Shown here piece by piece: positions 22,448 to 28,015 of a DNA stretch of 28,015 bases. The DNA comes from JBBIUS01 sp037440105. GTDB taxonomy: Bacteria > Patescibacteriota > Patescibacteriia > XYB2-FULL-38-15. The notes beneath the pieces are model-generated. The model ran no database searches. It saw nothing but the letters and a program-made list of their open reading frames with translations, and was not told the origin of the DNA. The stretch is taken from the NCBI GenBank assembly GCA_037440105.1, contig JBBIUS010000011.1, forward strand, positions 1-28,015. Direction: 5' to 3'. The number at the start of each line of letters is the position of its first letter. Within the stretch, counting starts at the first letter, position 1. The translations under genes were made by a program, and so were the position numbers.

Positions 22448-23965
22448 ATGGCAGATGTAAATTTCATTATTGAAACTTTAAAAAAACAAATAACTGAAGC
22501 AAAAATTGAAGCAACTCGTGAAAAAGTGGGGAAAGTTGTTGAGGTAGGGGATGGCATCGCGAGAATCGCTGGACTTTCTGATTGTATGGCTAATGAAATG
22601 TTGGAATTTGTTGGCGAGGGCAAGGAGTCGGTTTTCGGCGTGGCTTTGAATCTTGAAGAAGACATTATTGGGGCAATGATCCTGGGAGAATATACGCATA
22701 TTAAAGAAGGCGACACTGTAAAAAGTACTGGCCGCATTTTGTCAGTGCCAGTCGGAGAAAAATTAATTGGCAGAGTGGTAAATCCGCTTGGCCAAGCAAA
22801 AGACGGCAAAGGAGAAATTAAATTGGAAAAATTTTATCCAATCGAAAAAATCGCGCCGGGTGTTATCACAAGACAAAGCGTTAGAACTCCTCTTCAAACA
22901 GGTATTAAAGCAATTGATTCAATGATCCCTATTGGCCGAGGCCAAAGAGAATTAATTATTGGTGACCGGCAGACCGGAAAAACTGCTCTGGCAATTGACG
23001 CGATCATCAATCAAAAAGGCAAAGATTGTATTTGTATTTATGTGGCAATTGGTCAAAAAGAATCAAAAATTGCTAAAATTGTTGCAAAACTTCAAGAGTT
23101 TGGGGCAATGGATCATACAATTGTTGTGGTAGCCAGCGCCTCAGATCCTGCTTCTCTTTCATTTATTGCACCTTACGCCGGCTGCGCCATGGGCGAGTAT
23201 TTTATGGATCAAGGAAAAGACGCACTTGTTGTTTATGATGACCTTTCAAAGCACGCCGCGGCTTATCGGCAAATTTCATTGCTTTTGCGCCGACCGCCGG
23301 GACGCGAGGCCTATCCGGGTGATATTTTCTATTTGCATTCACGGCTCTTGGAACGCGCCGCAAAAATGAATCCTGATTACGGCGGAGGCTCTTTGACAGC
23401 TCTACCGATTATTGAAACCCAGGCAGGCGATGTTTCTGCTTATATTCCAACAAATGTTATTTCAATTACTGACGGCCAGATTTATCTTGAAACAGATTTA
23501 TTTTACCGCGGCATTCGGCCAGCTTTAAATGTTGGTCTTTCAGTTTCCCGCGTTGGTTCTGCGGCTCAAATTAAAGCGATGAAAAAAGTTGCTGGCCGGT
23601 TAAGATTGGATTTGGCGCAGTACCGCGAACTTGAAGCCTTTGCTCAATTTGCCGCGGAATTAGATGAAGCAACGAGAAAACAATTGGAGCGCGGCAAACG
23701 GCTAACGGAAATTTTAAAACAAGACCAATATGTACCAATGCCGGTGGAAAATCAGGTCGCTATACTTTATGCCGGTGTTAACGGCTATCTTGACGATGTT
23801 CCGCCAGAAAAAGTAAAAGAATGGGAAGAAAAATTCCACAACTATCTAAAAACTGAACCAAGCAGAGTCCTGGAAGATATTTCAAAAGAAAAAGATTTAA
23901 CCACGGCAGTTGAAGAAAAATTAAAATCAGTAATTTCAGATTTCAAATCAACAGTCACTTTGTAA
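22448..23965 (+). CDS. atpA: ATP synthase F1 subunit alpha
   Basis: A 505-residue non-catalytic nucleotide-binding subunit of the F1 hexamer. The Walker A loop is GDRQTGKT (172-179). The Walker B region is DALVVYDDLSKHAAAYRQIS. The alpha signature PGREAYPGDIFYLHSRLLER and the VGSAAQIKAMKKVAGRLRLD block follow. The N-terminal beta barrel begins after a delta-binding helix. Length is normal (about 500-515). An 81-nt gap with a 20-bp palindrome separates it from atpG. Confidence 0.97.
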   Translation: MADVNFIIETLKKQITEAKIEATREKVGKVVEVGDGIARIAGLSDCMANEMLEFVGEGKESVFGVALNLEEDIIGAMILGEYTHIKEGDTVKSTGRILSVPVGEKLIGRVVNPLGQAKDGKGEIKLEKFYPIEKIAPGVITRQSVRTPLQTGIKAIDSMIPIGRGQRELIIGDRQTGKTALAIDAIINQKGKDCICIYVAIGQKESKIAKIVAKLQEFGAMDHTIVVVASASDPASLSFIAPYAGCAMGEYFMDQGKDALVVYDDLSKHAAAYRQISLLLRRPPGREAYPGDIFYLHSRLLERAAKMNPDYGGGSLTALPIIETQAGDVSAYIPTNVISITDGQIYLETDLFYRGIRPALNVGLSVSRVGSAAQIKAMKKVAGRLRLDLAQYRELEAFAQFAAELDEATRKQLERGKRLTEILKQDQYVPMPVENQVAILYAGVNGYLDDVPPEKVKEWEEKFHNYLKTEPSRVLEDISKEKDLTTAVEEKLKSVISDFKSTVTL

Positions 23966-23977
23966 CAGCAGAATAAC

Positions 23978-24020
23978 AGCAGAAGAAAATCTTCTGCAAA
24001 GCAGAAGATTTTCTTCTGCT
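23978..24020. repeat. Double palindrome in the atpA-atpG gap (copy 1 of a shared element)
   Basis: Bases 23978-23997 pair perfectly over 20 bp with 24001-24020 across AAA. Each arm is itself a palindrome, GCAGAAGA-AAA-TCTTCTGC (23979-23997) and its inverse (24001-24019), so the element can fold as one long hairpin or two short ones. The same 8-nt half-sites in the same inverted-pair layout recur inside the glycosyltransferase gene at 27822-27867. Confidence 0.92.
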
Positions 24021-24046
24021 TCATGTTCGCTTCATAATTTACCGCC

Positions 24047-24952
24047 ATGTCCGTTTCTACTAAAATCATCAGAAGACGCATTAAGTCCATTACCAGCACT
24101 AAAAAGATTACTAAGGCGATGGAATTGGTGGCTGCTTCAAAAATGAGAAAAGCGCAACTTGCTACGCTTGCCACTCGTTCTTACGCTGACCGGGCCTGGG
24201 CTTTTATTGCTGATTTAGCGTCAAAAACCGACCCAAGTTTGCATCCGCTCTTGGCTCACAAACCAGAAATTAAAAAGGTTTGTTTGGTTTTAATTACTTC
24301 TGACCGAGGGCTTTGCGGTGGATTCAACGCGCAAATGATTAAAAAAGCGGCAGAATTTATAAAAAGACAAACAAGCGATGACAGAGAAGTGGAACTAATC
24401 ACCATTGGCAAAAAGGGCAGAGATTTCGCAGCTCGACATAAATTTAAAATCGCGGCCGATTTTGTAAATTTGAGCAGTGTGACAAAATTAGTTGAAATCA
24501 AAGCCGTTAACAAAATTATTCTTGACGATTTTATGACAGGCAAATATGATGAAATTTATTTAGCCTACACTGATTTTATTTCAACAATCACGCAGAAACC
24601 AAAATTAGTAAGATTATTGCCATTCTCACGTGAGCGAGATGTTGAATTGGGAAAAGTTGGCAAAGAAAAAGAAACCGAAGTAATAGAGCACGATTATGAA
24701 TTTTTATTCGAACCTTCGCCAAGACAAGTTTTAGAACATTTGCTCCCACGCATGGTTGAAACACAAGTTTACCAAGCAATTTTGGAATCCAATGCTTCAG
24801 AGCACTCAGCCAGAATGGTTGCCATGAAAAACGCTTCTGACGCAGCAGGAGATATGATTTTTGACTTAACTTTAAGTTACAATCAAGCAAGACAAGCAGC
24901 TATAACCCGTGAAATCGCGGAAATCAGTGGCGGTAAAGCCGCATTAGAATAA
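24047..24952 (+). CDS. atpG: ATP synthase F1 subunit gamma
   Basis: A 301-residue central-shaft subunit. The N-terminal helix is typical (IIRRRIKSITSTKKITKAME and LVAASKMRKAQ), followed by the Rossmann-like middle with LVLITSDRGLCGGFNAQMIK. The C-terminal helix has SEHSARMVAMKNASDAAGDM and NQARQAAITREIAEISGGKA. The two terminal helices form the rotating coiled coil. Length is slightly above the ~285-residue norm because of a charged insert around GKVGKEKETEVIEHD. It lies between two gaps carrying inverted repeats. Confidence 0.96.
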   Translation: MSVSTKIIRRRIKSITSTKKITKAMELVAASKMRKAQLATLATRSYADRAWAFIADLASKTDPSLHPLLAHKPEIKKVCLVLITSDRGLCGGFNAQMIKKAAEFIKRQTSDDREVELITIGKKGRDFAARHKFKIAADFVNLSSVTKLVEIKAVNKIILDDFMTGKYDEIYLAYTDFISTITQKPKLVRLLPFSRERDVELGKVGKEKETEVIEHDYEFLFEPSPRQVLEHLLPRMVETQVYQAILESNASEHSARMVAMKNASDAAGDMIFDLTLSYNQARQAAITREIAEISGGKAALE

Positions 24953-24970
24953 AATTAGTACTAGTATTCA

Positions 24971-25003
24971 GTATTTAGTATTTAAAAATAAAATACTAAA
25001 TAC
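24971..25003. promoter_or_regulatory. Hairpin in the atpG-atpD gap
   Basis: GTATTTAGTATTT (24971-24983) pairs perfectly over 13 bp with AAATACTAAATAC (24991-25003) across 7 nt. The stem is almost all A-T pairs. It is followed directly by heptamer tandem repeats that share the same ATACTAA word, so alternative pairings of the left arm are possible. Confidence 0.75.
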
Positions 25004-25006
25004 GAG

Positions 25007-25031
25007 ATACTAAATACTAAATACTAAATAC
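25007..25031 (+). repeat. ATACTAA tandem repeat before atpD
   Basis: Three full ATACTAA units (25007-25013, 25014-25020, 25021-25027) and a partial ATAC (25028-25031). They end 5 nt before the atpD ATG. The unit can also pair with the TTAGTAT words at 24964-24983. Copy number could vary by slippage. Confidence 0.85.
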
Positions 25032-25036
25032 AAAAT

Positions 25037-26407
25037 ATGAACAAAGGAATTATCAAACAAATCATCGGTCCGGTTGTAGATTTGGAATTTAGCCAAAAAC
25101 TTCCGGAGATTTATAACGCTGTGGAAGTAAAAAGAGATGATGGCACAAGGTTAGTTTTGGAAGTTCAGCAGCACTTGGGCGGTTCAATGGTCCGAGCTGT
25201 GGCTATGGGCTCAACTGATGGTTTGCGACGGCAGACCGAAGCAATTGATACAGGCGTGCCAATTACTGTGCCAGTTGGCAAAGAAACCTTAGGCAGAATG
25301 TTTAATTTACTCGGCGAACCAGTTGATGGGTTAGGAGAGTGCAAGGCAAAGAAAAAATATCCAATTCACCGGCCTGCGCCGCGCTTCACTGATCAGTCAA
25401 CTAAAACGGAAATTTTGGAAACCGGCATTAAAGTCATTGATTTAATTTGTCCAATTGTTAAAGGCGGCAAAGTTGGCCTTTTTGGTGGAGCCGGCGTTGG
25501 AAAAACAGTTGTTATTATGGAATTAATTAGAAACATTGCCACAGAACACGGCGGTTTTTCAGTTTTTTCTGGTGTAGGCGAGCGAACACGCGAAGGTAAT
25601 GATTTGTATCATGAAATGAAAAATTCCGGGGTATTAGATAAAACAACATTAGTTTTTGGCCAAATGAATGAACCGCCAGGGGCAAGACAGCGCGTTGGAC
25701 TCTCTGGTTTGGCTATGGCAGAATATTTCCGCGACGAGGAAAAACAAGATGTTTTGCTTTTCATTGATAATATTTTTAGATTTACCCAAGCAGGTTCAGA
25801 AGTTTCCGCACTTCTTGGCCGTATTCCCTCAGCTGTTGGTTATCAGCCGACTTTGGCTACGGAAATGGGCGAATTACAAGAAAGGATTACCTCGACTCGT
25901 GAAGGATCAATCACTTCAATGCAGGCAGTTTATGTGCCAGCTGACGATTTGACTGATCCGGCTCCTGCCACAACTTTTGCCCATTTGGACTCGACTGTGG
26001 TTTTGGCCCGTTCACTTGCAGAATTAGGTATTTATCCAGCTGTTGACCCATTAGATTCTACATCTACTATTTTAGACCCCAAAATTGTTGGTGAAGAACA
26101 TTATAATGTTGCGAGACAGGTGCAAAAAGTTTTGCAGAGATATAAAGATTTGCAAGACATTATTGCGATTTTAGGTATGGAAGAATTGTCAGAAGAAGAC
26201 AAGTTAACTGTTGCTCGTGCTAGAAAAATTCAGAAATTTTTATCCCAGCCATTTTTTGTTGCAGAAACATTTACTGGCACAGCCGGAAAATATGTCCCGC
26301 TTAAAGACACCATTCGTGGCTTTAAAGAAATCCTGGAAGGCAAATGTGATGATAAACCAGAACAAGCGTTTTATATGAAAGGCGGGATTGAGGAAGTAGT
26401 GGCATAA
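25037..26407 (+). CDS. atpD: ATP synthase F1 subunit beta
   Basis: A 456-residue catalytic subunit. The Walker A loop is GGAGVGKT (150-157). The catalytic Glu lies in SGVGERTREGNDLYHEM. The Walker B region is DVLLFIDNIFRFTQAGSEVS, and the ALLGRIPSAVGYQPTLATEM block follows. The DELSEED-like lever is EELSEEDK. Length and motifs are standard, so the enzyme should be active. It lies after the heptamer repeats and before a gap with competing inverted repeats. Confidence 0.98.
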   Translation: MNKGIIKQIIGPVVDLEFSQKLPEIYNAVEVKRDDGTRLVLEVQQHLGGSMVRAVAMGSTDGLRRQTEAIDTGVPITVPVGKETLGRMFNLLGEPVDGLGECKAKKKYPIHRPAPRFTDQSTKTEILETGIKVIDLICPIVKGGKVGLFGGAGVGKTVVIMELIRNIATEHGGFSVFSGVGERTREGNDLYHEMKNSGVLDKTTLVFGQMNEPPGARQRVGLSGLAMAEYFRDEEKQDVLLFIDNIFRFTQAGSEVSALLGRIPSAVGYQPTLATEMGELQERITSTREGSITSMQAVYVPADDLTDPAPATTFAHLDSTVVLARSLAELGIYPAVDPLDSTSTILDPKIVGEEHYNVARQVQKVLQRYKDLQDIIAILGMEELSEEDKLTVARARKIQKFLSQPFFVAETFTGTAGKYVPLKDTIRGFKEILEGKCDDKPEQAFYMKGGIEEVVA

Positions 26408-26533
26408 ATGTCTAATGTCTAATTTCTAATTGACCTAAATAAATCCCAAATCCCAATTTTGGAACCTAGGATTTGGTCATTGGGATTTAATTAGACATTG
26501 GATCAATTAGGTTAATTAGAAATTTCAGTTATT
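26408..26533. promoter_or_regulatory. Competing inverted repeats in the atpD-atpC gap
   Basis: Three pairings fill this 126-nt gap. AATGTCTAATT (26414-26424) pairs with 26489-26499, 11 bp perfect. AAATCCCAAT (26448-26457) pairs with 26479-26488, 10 bp perfect. 26421-26438 pairs with 26507-26524, 18 bp with one G-U. The first and third overlap and cross, so they exclude each other or form a pseudoknot. The outer pair ends 9 nt before the atpC ATG. Confidence 0.75.
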
Positions 26534-26980
26534 ATGGCTCTTAAATTACAATTTGAGATTATAACCCCCGAACGCATCGTCTATAAAGACGAAATTGACC
26601 AAATAACTCTTCCAACTGTCGAGGGTGAAATTACGGTTTTACCAAACCACGTTCCTTTGGTTGCTATTCTACGACCAGGGGAAATTGTTGCTAAAAAAGA
26701 CAAAGAAGAAATCGCCATGTCTTGCTCTGGTGGATTTATTGAAGTGACGCCAAAAAAAGTTGTAGTTTTAGCTGATACAGCTGAAAAAGCAGAAGAATTA
26801 GTTGAGGAAGAAATTTTAAGAGCCCGGGAACGAGCAGAAAAAATTCTTAAAGAAAAACATATTGACACAGAAAAGTATGCTGAAGCAGCCGCAGCCCTTG
26901 AGCGTGAATTAGCCAGATTAAAAGTGGCGCGTAAAAGAAGCCGCATTCGCATGGCGCCAAAAACAAGAGTAGAAGAATAA
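26534..26980 (+). CDS. atpC: ATP synthase F1 subunit epsilon
   Basis: A 148-residue rotor subunit that couples the c-ring to gamma and can inhibit ATP hydrolysis. The N-terminal beta sandwich shows FEIITPERIVYKDEIDQITL, PTVEGEITVLPNHVPLVAIL and GGFIEVTPKKVVVLADTAEK. The C-terminal helical hairpin is present (about 92-140), so the inhibitory arm is likely intact. A basic tail ends the protein. It is the last atp gene; no terminator is seen before the next gene, so read-through into the carbonic-anhydrase-like gene is possible. Confidence 0.95.
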   Translation: MALKLQFEIITPERIVYKDEIDQITLPTVEGEITVLPNHVPLVAILRPGEIVAKKDKEEIAMSCSGGFIEVTPKKVVVLADTAEKAEELVEEEILRARERAEKILKEKHIDTEKYAEAAAALERELARLKVARKRSRIRMAPKTRVEE

Positions 26981-27060
26981 AAAATCTACGAAACTACGAA
27001 TTTTTGCAAATATTCATAGATAAACCTAACCCCACAAAAAGGAAAGGAGGAACAAAAAAC

Positions 27061-27510
27061 ATGCAATACCCATTAGAAAACATTCACAAAGTTCCAGTAG
27101 CTGCTTTCTTCTGTCTGGACCCGCGATTCTGGAAACAGACTATCCGATTTATTCAAGAAGAACTTGATTTTCGAGAAGAGTTCGATTCTGAAAACTTTGA
27201 TCCTTATGTTATGCCAAGCGGTCCGAGAGTACTGGTAAAAGATGAGACTCGAGAAATCTTTTTGAACAACATCGAGAGAGTTTCGATTGGACTTCATCAC
27301 ATCAAAGAAGTGATTTTAATTGCCCATCGCGATTGCGGCGCCTACGGCGGATCAAGAGCATTTCCTTCGCCTGAGGCAGAAAGGGCAACACAAGAAGAGG
27401 ATCTAAAAATCGCTCGCGGAATTCTCAAGGAAAAATTCCCGCAACTTGTGGTGAAATTATTTTATCTTGAAATTGTTGGCGACAAAATAGAATTCCAACC
27501 AGTGAAATAA
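27061..27510 (+). CDS. Short beta-carbonic-anhydrase-like protein
   Basis: A 149-residue protein with the two zinc signatures of beta-carbonic anhydrases: C-x-D-x-R as CLDPR (C18, D20, R22) and H-x2-C as HRDCGAYGG (H89, C92). Beta enzymes hydrate CO2 to bicarbonate. This one is shorter than the usual ~200 residues, and the region between the motifs is reduced. It may be a minimal enzyme or a zinc protein with another role. I chose ATG 27061, which has a strong AAAGGAGG ending 10 nt upstream; the frame from TTG 27004 is less likely. It follows atpC by 80 nt and is closed by an intrinsic terminator. Confidence 0.75.
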   Translation: MQYPLENIHKVPVAAFFCLDPRFWKQTIRFIQEELDFREEFDSENFDPYVMPSGPRVLVKDETREIFLNNIERVSIGLHHIKEVILIAHRDCGAYGGSRAFPSPEAERATQEEDLKIARGILKEKFPQLVVKLFYLEIVGDKIEFQPVK

Positions 27511-27542
27511 TCTGCGCGCTGAACACGAATGGTAGCATGCCC

Positions 27543-27570
27543 GATCCACGTTCACACCGTGGATCTTTTT
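27543..27570 (+). terminator. Intrinsic terminator after the carbonic-anhydrase-like gene
   Basis: GATCCACG (27543-27550) pairs perfectly with CGTGGATC (27558-27565) across 7 nt, directly followed by TTTTT (27566-27570). It is the first clear terminator after the atp operon. Confidence 0.9.
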
Positions 27571-27609
27571 ATTCCATTTGACCTTACCACTGTTTAGGCC
27601 GTATTTTTC

Positions 27610-27638
27610 TTGTTTTTTCCTTAAAAATCGGCTATAAT
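27610..27638 (+). promoter_or_regulatory. Promoter of the glycosyltransferase gene
   Basis: TTGTTT (27610-27615), a 17-bp spacer and perfect TATAAT (27633-27638). The start codon is 13 nt after TATAAT, so the leader would be only about 6-7 nt, too short for a Shine-Dalgarno sequence. Confidence 0.65.
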
Positions 27639-27651
27639 AATTCAACAAAAT

Positions 27652-28015
27652 ATGGCACCAAGAATTAGCGTAATAATTCCAACTTATCAGCACGGAGACA
27701 CGATTGAAACGTGTCTTTTATCGTTGTTTAATCAAACATTTAAGGATTTTGAAATAATCGTTGTGAACGATGGTTCAACCGATAACACTGCACAAATTTT
27801 AGAAAAATATGTTGATCACATGCGCAGAAGAATTTCTTCTGCGTATGCAGAAGAAATTCTTCTGCGCGTTATCCATCAAGAAAATCAAGGCGCGCCGGCG
27901 GCCAGGAATAGGGGATTTAGGGAATCGTCCGGCGAATTTGTTATTTTCTGCGATGCCGATGTAAATGCCAAGCCAGAAATGCTTGCCAAAATGCTTGAAA
28001 CGCTTAAAAAACACC
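27652..28015 (+). CDS. Family-2 glycosyltransferase, cut by the window end
   Basis: An open frame from ATG 27652 to the window edge (121 codons, no stop). The GT-A nucleotide-sugar domain is clear: ISVIIPTYQHGDTIETCLLS (5-24), FKDFEIIVVNDGSTDNT, HQENQGAPAARNRGF and the metal-binding DAD of FVIFCDAD. It would transfer a sugar, probably for surface polysaccharide or glycoprotein; donor and acceptor are unknown. Between YVDH and RVIHQEN, where related enzymes have only a few residues, there are about 16 extra residues (MRRRISSAYAEEILLR), encoded by a perfect palindrome. The frame stays open across it, so the gene is interrupted but not broken. Confidence 0.88.
   Translation, partial: MAPRISVIIPTYQHGDTIETCLLSLFNQTFKDFEIIVVNDGSTDNTAQILEKYVDHMRRRISSAYAEEILLRVIHQENQGAPAARNRGFRESSGEFVIFCDADVNAKPEMLAKMLETLKKH
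27821..27868. repeat. Double palindrome inside the glycosyltransferase gene (copy 2 of a shared element)
   Basis: Bases 27822-27842 pair perfectly over 21 bp with 27847-27867 across GTAT; a T-G pair (27821/27868) extends it to 48 nt, exactly 16 codons. Each arm contains GCAGAAGA-NNN-TCTTCTGC (27824-27842 and 27847-27865), the same half-sites and order as in the atpA-atpG gap. Confidence 0.92.

Noticed and set aside
25007..25031. Tandem ATACTAA repeat as a CRISPR array
   Set aside because: The unit is 7 nt with no spacers, and no cas gene is present.

Overview
The window reads as a piece of an AT-rich bacterial chromosome, most likely from the Candidate Phyla Radiation (Patescibacteria, Parcubacteria-like). 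This rests on gene content and style, not on any search. Housekeeping genes are short and densely packed, lysine-rich, and rarely preceded by a Shine-Dalgarno sequence. A CarS-like CDP-archaeol synthase homologue sits beside pgsA, there is a DUF2207 membrane protein, and TGA is used as a normal stop. Almost every gene is on the + strand.

Layout. (1) 1-3393: a Type II restriction-modification island (C-protein-like regulator, amino-methyltransferase, TdeIII-like endonuclease, small Cys-rich protein, HYExAFE-like PD-(D/E)xK protein). It is bounded by perfect 94-bp inverted repeats at 2-95 and 3300-3393. (2) 3452-6908: an AlkD-type DNA repair protein, two membrane proteins and a small coiled-coil protein. 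(3) 6961-10290: dnaG, rpoD and tRNA-Asn(GTT). (4) 10377-15350: pgsA, a CarS homologue, rsmI, metG, cvpA and tatD, closed by an intrinsic terminator. (5) 15410-18260: an OmpR-type response regulator and a membrane PAS-GAF histidine kinase, with a long palindrome in front. (6) 18257-19780: a promoter, a folded leader and a receiver-like/RlmN radical-SAM fusion, closed by a terminator. (7) 19793-26980: a complete F-type ATP synthase operon in the order atpI/Z-B-E-F-H-A-G-D-C. (8) 27061-end: a short beta-carbonic-anhydrase-like protein, a terminator, and a family-2 glycosyltransferase running off the window.

The features most worth attention are these. The R-M island is bounded by inverted repeats and has no transposase. 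Radical-SAM methyltransferase RlmN has a degenerate receiver domain where its usual N-terminal domain should be. Six of the eight intergenic junctions of the atp operon contain a perfect inverted repeat, with different sequences at each. A double-palindrome element (unit GCAGAAGA-NNN-TCTTCTGC, twice, inverted) occurs both in the atpA-atpG gap and in frame inside the glycosyltransferase gene, as expected of a small dispersed element that tolerates coding sequence. Promoters at rsmI and atpI place TATAAT exactly 5 nt before the start codon, implying leaderless mRNAs.

No stretch over 300 bases lacks a gene. The largest gaps are 1-262 (repeat arm and promoter) and 15351-15577 (terminator, promoter, palindrome).
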